From contig JACCLO010000002.1 of the NCBI GenBank assembly GCA_029448655.1, forward strand, positions 1,860,001 to 1,924,000: 64,000 nucleotides of DNA, in the 5' to 3' direction. Made by a program: the position numbers and the translations under genes. The notes under the pieces are model-generated. The model was not told the origin of the DNA, searched no databases, and saw nothing but the letters and a program-made list of their open reading frames with translations. Shown here one piece after another: positions 10,084-21,821 of this stretch (the first letter of the stretch is position 1; each line of letters begins with the position of its first letter). The DNA is from Wolfiporia cocos (lineage: Eukaryota > Basidiomycota > Agaricomycetes > Polyporales > Phaeolaceae).

Positions 10084-12677
10084 TTGACCATATGAATTTG
10101 AGAAATAACTGTGCTTCAATGCATATCACCCAACCTCCTTTGCTCTTCTTCTATCCACACACAAGACTGATCGCTAAATCACATTAGCACATTGTGTGAT
10201 GAGATTAGTCCAATATACAGTGTTCTTGGCACACTAGTAATCCTTGGGACAAACCCATCCTTTGTCCTCAGTTCTGTAGCTATGACCTTCATGTTGTACA
10301 TACATCACATATGATGATTATATATGATCCTGAGAAATCCTTGAGCATGTAGGGTCCCTCCAGCGTGAGTGACTGCAATAAAACTGCCAATTTAGCTGTG
10401 TCTGACCCGGTTTCAAGTTGTGTGGCCATGATCCCACGTAAATAAGGCCAAATAAAACTATAGAAAAACTCGCCAGTGCTCACGCATATGAAATATATTA
10501 GACATTTGCTCTCTGTACTGCTGCTGAATATGGGATGCGTACCATGGATTCGAAAGTCGCAGAAGCGTGACATTGCCGCGGGCGCTCGTCGAACGTCCGC
10601 GCGATCACAACGGAAGCGCTCGTTACGTGACACAAATAGCTGGGAGATATGTTCGGTAGATACCTCATTATCAGCAACACAGTAGCTAGGATCGATTAAA
10701 ATGTGAGTATACGAGCCATACTCACGAGAGACGAGTCTCGTCAAGAGCTGACTGTGTGGCTCATTGTGACGTAGTGATCATTAGACTGTCACGGGTTGTC
10801 ACGCTGTGCCAAGAACTACTAGACGGCACAAATGCACGCTCTGGTCAAGTATCTCAAATCTATACCACTTCCCTCGATCTCCCTCATATTTGTGTGTGTA
10901 TTCTACTGAATGTAAATGAAACGTCTATGCACTGTAGACTGCAGTCTGCTCAGATCTGCGCTCACAAATAGTCAACCTCAAACTGCTGTGCCAAGGACTA
11001 CTAGTACACTGTATTTACGCAGAGTGACGGCCTAGAACTTGAATGACTCTCAAGGCCTTAAGGAGCCAGCACTAATCTCCTCGGCCTGAATCTCACTCCT
11101 AATTTTGCCGCAGGTCTGGGAAGCATGCAGGCCGATCATGGGATCATGGCTACCCGCCCCCCAACGGCAGGCGACGATCTCAACTGGTGCCTCATGTTGC
11201 GTTATCATATAGACTGGCCATGGCTGTGATCCCTTCACATTAATCTACTACTTTGGCTTCCTTGAAAGAATCTTCGTATATGCCTGCCTCTAACCAGGAG
11301 GCGCACGGGTACGCATTGGACGGTCCAGCTTCACTGTGATCATCTGATATATCATACTAATATTTTGCGGTAGGGATTATGAGTGTCAATGCGTGCCAAG
11401 TAGAACATCCTCTTGCTGTGCTTAATCTCGGCCGTTTTGGATGCGAACCCCTCACACTTCTCATGCTGCAAACATGTTGCATCACATTTGGGGCAGCATC
11501 ATCGCATTAGTGGTGTGTAATGTGGAAAGTGAGCGCACACCATCTTAGCTATGATATGCTTCCTAGACTTCACACCTCTGTCTCTGTCGTTGTGTTTGAT
11601 CCTCTGCCTCTGCTTATGTAACAAATACTGCAGCTATTCAGAATAACATGGTGTAACGTACTCTAGGATTAATGTCAATGACAAACTTTTCTGGGCAGCA
11701 CTGTACGCGGTAACCATGCCCCGGCCCGGCACCGTGCCGCTCGCAGCCAAGACACGATCTAGAAACCTACGTCATTGGTTCACATCACATGTGCCGCACA
11801 ATTGCAATTGATCGCGTCGAGGTCAAGTTCGAGTGTCGGCTCAAAAACTCCGAGGTTGAGCCTGGCCTCGTCGTGTCGTGATGGGAGGAGGCTGGTCTAC
11901 AGTCGTTGGTACCGGGATTTCAGTGGTGGGAGCGCATCCATTCGGGCCGCAGGCCGGTCTCAACAGGAGTCGGCGAGCAAGCGGCGCCTCAGGCCAGATG
12001 TGTCGGACCCACTTCGGAGTTTGTGCGTCGCTGCTTCGAGATTTCTGTGCTGCTTGATATTCTGTCCGTGTCGGCCATTGTACTTGGCCGCATTCAGTCT
12101 GCGCGTCACTGCTTACGCGTCGCTGAATTGGACATGCCGACGATGCCTGCAAGATCGCCAAATCATACCCTCGCCCAGGGCTAGTGGTGGTACGCCGCGA
12201 CGATCTACTGCGCCTGCCTTCGATCTGATTGATCGCCACCTTTTGCTTTTGTCCAGCGATTGTCGGCCACCGAGTCTGGCTCGCCCACAGTGGACGCAAT
12301 CTGCAATATAGTATTCGATCACCCTTACGTCTTCAGCCGTCGTAACGGCACTTTTGCTCACACGGTCACCGACCAGAATTTTCTGCCCGTAGTTCAGCCA
12401 GTAGTGGGTGTGCAGCAGCGACGAGACAGACACGGTAGCCACAGATGCGGAGTGCGGGGAAAGACTGCGGGGAGTGGGGAGGGCGCATACGTAAGCAGAG
12501 AGAGATCATATCATTGGCGGCAGCGCAGCGCGGGAGCAGTCTGATCTACGGTCCACTATGCCGGACCATCTTCCCTCAAATCCGGAGGCGCCCGCCCCTT
12601 CCAACCTCGACCCCGACCTGTTCATCTACCAACGGACGACGCGTCTCCGCCGCCCTCCTCCTGCGACGAGTCGCACA
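10084..12677. other. Long region without a supportable gene, upstream of glycogenin
   Basis: Open frames exist, for example 10289-10744 (minus, 151 codons) and 11775-12311 (plus), but overlapping frames on both strands are equally open and none shows a recognisable domain or splice pattern. The last few hundred bases are the probable promoter and 5' untranslated region of the glycogenin gene. An in-frame ATG at 12558 would add 40 Pro/Arg-rich residues ahead of the conserved start. Confidence 0.4.
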
Positions 12678-15600
12678 ATGCCCCCTCCATATGCTTTTGT
12701 CTCTCTCGTAACCTCGGATCATTATTTGCCTGGCGCACTCGCTGTTGCCGCAGCACTCAAGGACGTGCATCCCTCGCCGCCAATACTCCCCGAGGTCGAA
12801 TTCCAGACGGTATGCCTCGTCACCCCGGAGACAGTCGACGTTTCAACCGTCAAGTTTCTGCGCCGTGCGTATGACATCGTCATTGGTGTGGAGCTCATCG
12901 AGCAAAGGGACGACAAGGGCCTGCAGCTTCTAGGTTAGTGCCCGCTGTTCAATTTTCTGCAGAAATTGCACGAGGCGCTCGCGTGTCGACCTCGTTCGGT
13001 GTACGCGTGTACCTCCTATCGATCACTATTACAATCAATTTCCGCTCAGACTTTGTCAACGAGTCTAGCCGCGAGCCGTAGCCCAGATACTCACCTGCGA
13101 GATCGCGAAATCTGACGGATCAACTCCTGTCATATTCGCTGCTCTGTTTACGCGCTCCCAGTGACCCATGACCTCGCTAACGACTTAATCACCGTTTCCA
13201 ACAGGCCGCCCGGATCTTAGCCATGTCCTCACAAAATTACATGCGTTCCGACTTACTCAATATTCGAAACTGATCTTCTTGGACGCCGATGTCCTGCCCA
13301 TTCGGCCACTTTCGCACCTGTTCACTCTCCCACACGAGTTTGCTGCGGTCCCGGACGTCGGATGGCCCGACATATTCAACTCCGGCGTGCTCGTCTTCAC
13401 GCCTGGTCAAGACAAGTTCACCGCGCTCACGGAACTGCTCCAGACCAAGGGCAGCTGGGATGGCGGAGACCAGGGCTTGCTGAATGAGTGGCGCGGGAAC
13501 GACTGGCATCGCCTCAGCTTCACCTACAACACCACCCCCACCGCCGCGTACACGTGAGCCGACCGGTTATCGCTCGCGCTCACCTGACCACCTGCTGACC
13601 TCGTCGCGCAGGTATGCCCCCGCATATGAGCGGTACGGTTCGCAGATCACGGCTATACATTTCATTGGGCCCAACAAGCCGTGGTCCTCCATTTCATACC
13701 GCGCCCCCGGCATAAAGAGCGCCCAGTACGCGCCCGGCGCCCCGACCACCCAATCAGCATACCATTACGACGCGCTTGTCGACCGCTGGTTCGACGTGTA
13801 CGACAGGCACTACCGGTCAGATGCTCCCTCGGCACGCGCAGACTTTGAGGTGCAAAGGTACGCGGCGGCATGGGACGCGGGCCTGAACGAGTTTGGCGCG
13901 GATCACACTCTAGTGGGCAATGCTCCGCCCGGGGGCGCGTTGGGCCTGGAGGAGCTCCGCAAGATTGCTACGGAAGGCATGAGTAACTTTGGCGGCTCTC
14001 CCGCGGGCGCGGAGGCGCGGCCGAGGGAGGGCGAGTACCACTCCATGCCGCTCGAGGGGCGCGTAGACCTGATGAGACCGAGGCACGAGCCGGAACCGCA
14101 GACCCAGAGCGGGGATCGAGACTTGACACCGAAACAGGAGGAGTACAAGCAGCTCCACTCGGGTGGAGGGGATGCTCCGGGGATGCACACCTCACCGACG
14201 CCTGGTCCAAACGAGGTGTCATCTCATCATGCCGGATCATCGCCACCCTCTCATCACAACCACCAGCATCACCAGCATCACCAGCATCACCACCATGATG
14301 GCCAGCAGCGACACCACCATCACCATAGCGAACATCACCAACAACAGCCTATGCCAGAATGGCCGCATTCACCTGCTAACAACGCGCACCACCGCCAAGA
14401 AAGCCACAATCGCTCCTCACACCATCATTCACCTCCGGCTCACTCTCCGCACCATGACTCTCCACCACGCCCCGCTTCTCCGCCCAAGCTCTCCTGGAAT
14501 CCTGCGGTCGAGCCTCCGCCAAACAACCCGCCTGCCTTGAACGCTTTCCCCGTCGACACTTACTTTCCGAACATCTGGGATCAGACCCCGTCAAAGCGGC
14601 ATGATGCGACGCACCAGTCCTTCGCGCCGCCACTCCCGCACGCGCCCGCGCCACAATCCGCTGCGTTCTTCCACCCGCCGCCGCAGACGAGCATCCCCTC
14701 GCAGCTCGTGCACCGCGGGGAGTACGCGAACGTGACCGGGCCGGCGACGCCTGGCGGGTCGGACGCGCCCACGCCGGACAGGACGAAGGTGCACGCGGTG
14801 TTCCCCTGGGAGGCGCGCCCGCGCCACGTGCCGCGTCGGGTCTTCCCCGCGTCGGACGAGCCGCCGCCGGGCGCGGAGTACATCAAAGAGGACGTGCCTC
14901 CGCCCGCGCCCGAGGAGGCCCCGTCCCCGCAGTCGACGCCGTCCGTGCAGACGCCGCCCGTGCAGACGCCGTTGCCGCACGTCGGCCTCCCGGCCAACCT
15001 GGCGTATGCGAACGCGTGGGACAGCGTGCCGAGTATTCAGAAATATGCGTCGCGCCTGGTGCGCCCGCATCAGCTGCAGCACCCGCTATACCAGAGCCTC
15101 AGCGTGAACTCTCCTGGGACGCGCCGCGGCTCGCAGTGGGGGGCGGACGACGAGGGGTGGAAGCGCTTGGAGAAGGAGCGCGAGCGCGCTGCGCAGGCGA
15201 AGCAAGATGCGAGTAGCATGGATGGAGATGACGAGGATGACGGGAACGATGAAGACGAGTCGGAGGAAGACTCGAAGACTCGACGCGGCGGACGGGACAG
15301 GAGTGGCAGCGGGTCGTCGCACCGCTCGCGCTCCGGCAGTGCTGCGTCGCCGGCGTCCGCGAAGGGGAAGCAGTATCGCATGCGCGGGGTGCAGACGATC
15401 CCGGTAGAGACACGCACCCAGGGCGTGCAGACCGTGATCGTCACGCCCGAGGAACTGCCGTACCGCCGGCCGCGTTCTGCGAGGAGCAGCATCTCTAGCG
15501 GCAGCTCGAGGCGCGAGATGATAGCGAACCTCGCATTGCCTGCTACGCTTCTCGCGCCCGCTACGCTACGTGAATACAGGACGGACCCGGACCAAATGGG

Positions 15601-16237
15601 TGCTGCAACCCCTCTGATGAACCAATCGCTCAAGCAGATTGTTCCATTCCCATCTACCGGCACGCCTACTGGACTACGCTCGCCGCAGACCCTGGGCTCG
15701 CCGCGGACGTACTCTCCACCCCGGGTGAGGACCCCGCCGAAGGCTCCCTCGTCGCCCAAACTGAGCACTCAGAAACGCACGACTGCCTACGATGTTTCCA
15801 CCTCGCCCCAGTCTCCCTCTCCAAAAGGAACCACCCCTCGCAGGCTGTCTAATACCCAGCAGCAGCAGCTCGGCTCGCCCCGTAAGGTCGGCACTCCCCA
15901 GGGAACGCCCCCGCACAAGCCAGCTTCTCCTGTGACTGGCACGCCGCCTCGCGATATGGACTCGCCGAAGCTCTCAAAGCTGTTCTCGCCGGCCCTTGCA
16001 CGCTCGTCGTCGAACGAGACAGCACTGACTTCGTCGCCGTCCACCCAGGGCCCCACTACCTCGCCCGAGACCACGCCGATTGTGGGTGTTGTGCGGAAGG
16101 GAGGAAGGGTGTGGGACCCTGCGCGTGGGGTGGACGTGTTCAAGCGCAGCTCGGAGGAGGTTCTCCAGCGCTTCTTGCGCATGGGCTCATTCGAGGAGGA
16201 TGAGCGCCGGCAGTCTCAGGTAATACAGCCTGAGTGA
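12678..16237 (+). CDS. Glycogenin (GT8 self-glucosylating glycogen primer), long fungal form
   Basis: The protein primes glycogen synthesis by attaching glucose from UDP-glucose to itself and extending a short chain for glycogen synthase. The model has exons 12678-12933, 13205-13553 and 13612-16237, giving 1076 residues. The GT8 domain opens with AFVSLVTSDHYLPGALA. It carries the metal-binding DAD in FLDADVLP and the stretch FNSGVLVFTP, followed by GGDQGLLNEW and HFIGPNKPW. After about residue 330 it is mostly low-complexity, with His-rich runs at about 14250-14340 and an acidic patch near 15220-15270. Two islands look conserved: VFPWEARPRHVPRRVFP near 14800-14850, and the C-terminal WDPARGVDVFKRSSEEVL, where glycogenins bind glycogen synthase. 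I chose ATG 12678 because the GT8 fold starts there; 12558 is in frame. The first intron is unusually long at 271 nt. Confidence 0.93.
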
Positions 16238-16769
16238 TAATTTGGAGGTTTGATACATCTTGCTTCAACGTTGCTCCCTGAGTCCTGACCACTATCCATC
16301 TCTTCAACTTCGAGTCGCATTTCACTTGACTGACGTTCGCCGCATTTCTCCAAAATGTTTCTTGTTTGCAAATTGCAATCGTCCCGTGTATAATCCAAGA
16401 TGTTGTACCGCAATGCCGATACCTGATGTCTGCAACCTACATGTCTTCATACCCTCGCGACTTTTTGTATACTCATTTTTCCCAGATTCAAGTGATAGTG
16501 GTACTGCAGTTGTATCGATACTGTACCACGGACTGTTGTTAGAGTTGGGAAGTTACCGGATGGGGAATGTGATTACATAACAACATGACGCGTGACGTCA
16601 TCTGTTTCTGGGAGGCGCTATGACGTGCACGCGAGTGTCCACTGCGTCCATACTCCATCGGCCAGATGCCGATATATAAACATGGGCGACGACAATCCGT
16701 CACTGCATTCCTTGACTTACTACCATATCTCTGACGACTTATCTGAATACCACAACAACTTCAGCGATA
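16238..16769. other. Intergenic region, downstream promoter side
   Basis: This is the spacer between the glycogenin stop and the next ATG. It holds the glycogenin 3' end and, in its last 150 bases, a promoter with a TATA box. I see no other feature. Confidence 0.5.
16673..16679 (+). promoter_or_regulatory. TATA box of the Ala-rich protein gene
   Basis: TATATAA lies about 91 bases upstream of ATG 16770 and is followed by a CA-rich leader. A clear TATA box suggests a strongly or conditionally expressed gene. Position and sequence only; no expression evidence. Confidence 0.55.
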
Positions 16770-17633
16770 ATGGCCTCCATCACTGGTAACCAAACCCCGA
16801 CGTCTTTCGCCCAAGCTCCCGCTGGACAGTAGGTGTACTCGAACAATGTTTCGACCGCTTTTACTGAGATTTTTGTAGAAGCGACGCACGCTTTGGCACC
16901 TCCGCCGCATGGGCACAAGCAGAAGCATCTACCAACAAGCTCTCAAACGAGGTCGCCCAGAATGCAGCGATGCTCCAGTCCGCCGCCGCCCAAGCAGCAT
17001 CTGAGGCCCAAGTTTGTAGCTTTGACATTCGTGCGTGCGACCTCATATATTGACCGCTTTTCCACGCAGGAACATGAACCTCAGGTCGTCTCTGCAGTGA
17101 ATCATCTTGAAGCAGGTCGTGCGCTTGAGCAGAAGACGAATGATGCCGCTGCACAGGGCATGTTCGACGTACAGTCCGCAAAGAATGCAGCAGCCTCTAC
17201 AGCAGCTAGTGTCGTGCAGCAGGCAAAGAATATGGCGAACAGCGCTTATCAGACTGCACAAGTATGTAATTTTGTCATATGCTATCCCTGCAATAAATTA
17301 ACGTACCTCACCTAGTCTTTGTTTAACGGTTCTGCAGCCCAGTCTACTGATGCGTCGTCCACGAACGACCCATTTGCTAACGACTTCACTTCGAAAGTGC
17401 AATCCACTGCATCGTCTGCATATCAAACAGGCAAAGAGTACCTCGCGTCCGCTCAAACCGCCGTCCAGCCCCAAGTCGACAAGGCAAAGGACTTCATTGG
17501 CGGTTCGAACATACCATCGCAGCCCGATGCGACACCAGCTAGCACCGCTCCGCTCGAGTCGGGCCAGCACACCGTGAGCAGCCCATACCCTGCGATGACG
17601 ACTGGCCAATCCGTCCGGGTCGGTAAAGTCTAG
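16770..17633 (+). CDS. Small Ala/Gln/Ser-rich amphipathic-helix protein, LEA-like composition
   Basis: The model has exons 16770-16828, 16879-17011, 17070-17261 and 17316-17633, with introns of 50, 58 and 54 nt, giving 233 residues. No known domain is recognised. Residues 20-150 are helix-forming and very rich in Ala, Gln, Asn and Lys, for example AQNAAMLQSAAAQAASEAQ and KNAAASTAASVVQQAKN. A repeat of the type SAYQT(A/G)(Q/K)(S/E) occurs twice, at about residues 121-127 and 161-167. There is no signal peptide or membrane helix. The pattern is like late-embryogenesis-abundant or perilipin-like surface helices. The function is unknown; a stress or lipid-surface role is only a guess. The strong TATA box upstream fits regulated expression. 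Confidence 0.75.
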
Positions 17634-18083
17634 GTGGAGAGTTGATTTAAGGTTTTGCGCATTTAGGATGTACTATAGTCATAGCTGTACCATAATTCAA
17701 CCGTACTGCACCGCATAATGGATCGAGTTATGGTATGATACCTCGGTGTTACGTTTTTTCGATGGTCTGGAAATCACTTGTCAGGAGTTGAAGTACTAGT
17801 TCCCGTCAAATCGAATGGTGTGTCGGCCAGCGATATTCCAATTTCATCGCACGCAAAGTGACTGGTGGGTCTCCTGAGCACGCTCGACCGATCCTGGAGA
17901 ATGACCGCAGGAAATTGTGTAGGCGCACCGCTATGCGGTCGTCGTACTCCTCAAAATCTTGCTGGCTGCGAACTAAAGCGCTAGCTCGGTCACAGCGTAG
18001 CTGGGGCGAGGCTTCGCGGAGCCGAGGAAGCTGCTCCACTCGGTAGCCTCGGAGCTAAGGGGTACACGCGCGAATTCTGTGAA

Positions 18084-18740
18084 TTAGGTGAGGGTTATAA
18101 AGACATCCCCAGCTCTCTTTGGGGAGCAGTTCACAGACATGTCCCATGTGCCTGTTTCTTTAATGAACTTAATTAGACCTTCGAAGCTAAGGCGAGTGCT
18201 ATGCAGGTCTTGAGATCTTGAGAAGTTGATGTCAGTAGAATACTGGTGCCACCTCCCAAACCGATGATTGACAATCATGAGCGTCGTCAGTGAGTAGTAT
18301 GTTTGCGGTCCCAGCGCGTAGTGCATGCAAGCAGAACCATACGCCCTGAGACGTAATGTGTGCAGCTCAGGCCAGAATATGAGATCTCGAGATCTGAACC
18401 AGTCTCGCCGTACTAAGATATATGGGCGCCAGTTTTATTCAGAACAGCTTAGCGACATACCGAGAGTAGCCAGTATAGGTGTTTACTTCTCTAGATCGTA
18501 CTCAATAGACTGTATGAGCCTGTAGGTATGGCGCATAGCAAACTCTTGTGCGAGAAAAGGTAGCACAAACATTTCGCGTAAGCAGCGGTTAATCGGAACC
18601 TGCGATAGAATCCAGTTAGGCGCTGTACCTCTTCGGCACGCGCTTTTGATGCTTGTGAAGTAGGCCAAGATCTCCAACAACAGATCGTCTGGGAGTGCGT
18701 CGAGCGAGAGCTTTCTGGATGGGTACGATAAAAGCTTCAT
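18084..18740 (-). CDS. Short F-box protein
   Basis: The model has exons 18740-18487 and 18393-18084 joined by a 93-nt intron, giving 187 residues. The N terminus carries LSLDALPDDLLLEILAYF, a good F-box core, expected to bind Skp1 in an SCF ubiquitin ligase. Exon 2 begins SRDLIFWPELHTLRLRAYG, the leucine-rich style seen after the F-box in the large Agaricomycete F-box families. Typical members run 400-600 residues, so this copy is short and may be truncated or a pseudogene. The usual substrate-binding C-terminal part is missing. The next gene upstream on this strand is the MFS transporter, which ends 443 bp away. Confidence 0.65.
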
Positions 18741-19182
18741 CGCAGCGTAGGTTAGGACCCGCTGGCCCTGTGGTAAGATCCAGAGTCACAGTGCGCAACT
18801 TGATCCGTCACTGTGACCGATCGCGTTATCCAATCCAATTGTTCCGTATCCGAAACACCGCCACCGGGAGCAAAGAGGCAATGTCGGCTGTTAGCACAGC
18901 AAATTGAATTAATCAACTACACTAATACACTAATCTATGTAGAGAGGGTATGAGCGAATAACTGGAGGGATTACAGTCGTCTGAAGCGTATTGTATAGCG
19001 TGAAAGCTCGTGAAAGGAGATCCACCATGTCATCAGTAGCCTGTAATCCGGAAGACGTAATGTTTGCCATTGTTCGTAATGTAGTAGATGAGCCGTCGAT
19101 AATGCTGGTAGAGAGAGGAAAGCAATATGTGCGGATTGTGTTGAAACGTCGCAATAAATACTATCATCGCATTCCTCGACCA
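18741..19182. other. Intergenic region
   Basis: This is the spacer between the MFS stop codon at 19183 and the F-box start. It must hold the transporter 3' end and the F-box promoter. No motif stands out. Confidence 0.4.
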
Positions 19183-21472
19183 TTACGCTTTCTGAGCGGG
19201 CTGTGCGCCGGCAAGGATTTGGCGTGCATGTCTGCTCATGCCGCGGATTTTTTCCCCATATGTCCAAAACGCGAACACCCTGTGAACAGGCCGGTCAGTA
19301 CTGGAGCTAGAAATCTACGGGGACCAATGGCATACGCAGGAGGGCCAATCGCGAAGGCACAGGCGGCGAGAATCGTGTTTCCTTTTCCATATCCGAGTGC
19401 ATCATACATCGCGGGCGCGAACAATGGGAACCCAAAGCCCGCTAATGAACGGAAACATGATACTGCTGCCAAGGCTGTACGCCGCAGAAAAAGGTGAGTA
19501 AAATCGAGCAGAGGGTCAGAGCTGCTAAATACCAACCTGATGCCGCATACATCGTGAATGCGTCGATGACATACGTCTGCATTCCTTGGAACGTCAAGAT
19601 CATTCCTGATCCAATGAATGCGAGTCCCTATAATATCTGTAAGCGCAGGCCAACCATTTGCAGGTAGCGCAACGTACGATGTCAACGACGATCCAGTGTA
19701 CATGCTTCTCAGCCGCCCACCCGGACATAAGCAACCCAATGGGTAGCAAGAGCGTTCCCGGGAACACGGTAGCTGTTCAAGATTCGTGTTAAGCATAGAT
19801 TCGCGAGATGCTAAACCTTACAACTCACGTAGACGGAATTCTGGGCGCCCAACACCACCATTACGGTTCTTGAAATGAATGTAGACGCGATCCAGTAGAT
19901 GGGCATTAACTTGACTGGTAATGAATAACCCTGGGTCAAGACATATTAATGGCCGTGAGACTTTGACAATGAGAGTATTGATACGTACCAAGGCCCAAAC
20001 CGATGTAGTTCAGACCGCCGATGCCGACGTTTTCGTGATATACGTAAGTGAAAATACCGGGAATGGTTGTAAGCACCACTACATGGAGCACCAAATCAGC
20101 GAGGCGTGGGCCGGGTTAACAAGGGGACGCACGATAAATTACGCCGTAAATGAATGCGAGGTACAAGCCAATCAATTGAATGATCGGCTCTTGAGCAAAT
20201 AGTACGAAGGGCCGGACGAGGGCCTTGCGCATAAACTCCGCCAGACTAGGCCAATTCAGTCAGAAACATTAGTCATGCCTCAGTACGAATTGTTCACCTG
20301 ACGTCTCCATTCTGATACGCCGTCCGGACCTGTCGGTTCTCGCCTTTCTCTGCGTCCATCTGCTTACGGATGCGTTTGGCTCTCTGTTGAAGCAAGATGG
20401 GCGCATACGCTGTGAAGAAAGTCAGCGCAGTGCGCATTGGGACAAGAAAATACTACCAACTCTCTTTCAACATGAGTAACCCGAATATCTGAATGACAAT
20501 GGCGGCTATTGTCGTCGACCAAAACACCCAGCGCCACGTCGAGCGCTCTGCAATCCAGCCGCCCGCTACAGGCCCAATGACTGGACCCAGTAGCGGTGCC
20601 AATGAGTAAATGGCGATGGCCTGTCCACGCTGTTCAGGGGTCCACATATCACTCAGGACAGCGCCTCCGGTCTATACAAATTATTCAGCAAGGGGTAAGA
20701 GGTCATTCCCATGATGCGGACTTACAGCGAGGGGAGCACTGCCGCCCAATCCAGCCAAAAATCTGAATGCAATGAGTTGAGATTTGCTCTGTGCGAAACC
20801 ACATCCCAAATTCCATGCTGCGCCAAGTGGGTTAGCAGAGCGCATAGATAGATTGGCTTGAATTTGCAGCTCACCTGCGAACCAGAGGTTTCCGCCTCGC
20901 AGAATATGCACTCTGCCGAATATTTCACTCAATGGACCGAGGAATAGTGGTCCAACAGCTATGGCGGTCGACTCAGGATCGGTGAAAATGTTCGATACAA
21001 AACAACTTACCGTAGGCAAGTACGAATACAGATATTGTCATGGCTGCTTCCACGGAGCTGGTGATACCAAACCGTTCTGCTACTTGTGCTGCTGCTGGAG
21101 CAACCATGGACGAAGATATCGGAGAAATGAAAGTAAAAGCGGAGACGGTCGCTGCTGCCGCCCATTTTTTCTTGGTCGACCAGCTATGTTCGAGATAAAT
21201 CTCAGCGTTTTATTTCAACGATTGAAGCGTACATTGACTGACTTTCTTGGATTTTCTGGGTCGTCTGGTCCGTCCCAGTTAACGATTAGGACATCGGGCT
21301 CAGGTGTGCTGGGCACTTTCTGCCCTGATAGTGTCTGGGGCGATGCCACGCTGCCCACATTTTGCGGATTGTTCACTTGCGGTAGGCTATCTGGATCTGG
21401 TGGCAACGTGAAGGGGACTTGCTCGTGCAGTGTCGAAACGTCCGACGAGGACTGTCTAGCTATAGATGCCAT
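19183..21472 (-). CDS. MFS transporter, DHA1 (drug/polyamine:H+ antiporter) type
   Basis: A complete 13-exon model of 542 residues. Exons on the minus strand are 21472-21243, 21183-21011, 20958-20875, 20817-20726, 20671-20461, 20409-20298, 20245-20133, 20078-19989, 19930-19829, 19772-19678, 19627-19537, 19474-19336 and 19279-19183. The cytoplasmic N terminus ends in WDGPDDPENPRNW, the hallmark of fungal plasma-membrane DHA1 proteins of the Tpo1/Flr1 type. Helices 1-12 follow in order. The conserved loop after helix 2 reads GPLSEIFGRV, helix 5 has the antiporter motif LGPVIGPVAGGWI, and the second half has RSLAGFGFPLFAP and ALGYGKGN. It probably exports small toxic compounds or polyamines from the plasma membrane; the substrate cannot be deduced. 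All splice joins keep frame, so the gene looks intact. It diverges from the DUF7721-like gene, with 349 bp between starts. Confidence 0.92.
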
Positions 21473-21821
21473 GATGGGGTATGTACAACGAGCGTGCGTG
21501 TAAGTCGGACGTCCATTGCTCCCTTATATATTCTGGCGGATCCGGGTGTGTCACTTTGGAGCAGTCAGAAAGATGGCCGGTCAGAGGGAGCCAGTTGCTG
21601 GTATCCGCTGCTGCCGCATGCGCCGGGCATCCGAACAGTCATCGAAATTGACATCCTCTCATACCCGATATGGCAAGCAATAACATCCTTGAATTTCGGA
21701 CACGCGTAGGCGCCCAGGTCCAATCAATGCCAAGCGCCCATATGCACTGCCGGACGCGCACAGCCTGTGATCTCGACCGCACCCTGTTCCCAACCGCCGT
21801 GTCGACGCGCATACATCTACC
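21473..21821. promoter_or_regulatory. Divergent promoter region between MFS transporter and DUF7721-like gene
   Basis: These 349 bp separate two start codons facing away from each other and must hold both promoters. A TATATATT-like word lies at about 21525-21532 on the transporter side. No operator can be assigned. Confidence 0.45.

Noticed and set aside
11775..12442. Protein genes upstream of glycogenin
   Set aside because: Four overlapping frames on both strands are about equally open in GC-rich DNA, none has a domain or splice-consistent extension.
12558..12677. Glycogenin start at the upstream in-frame ATG
   Set aside because: It would add 40 low-complexity residues before the conserved GT8 start; kept only as an alternative.
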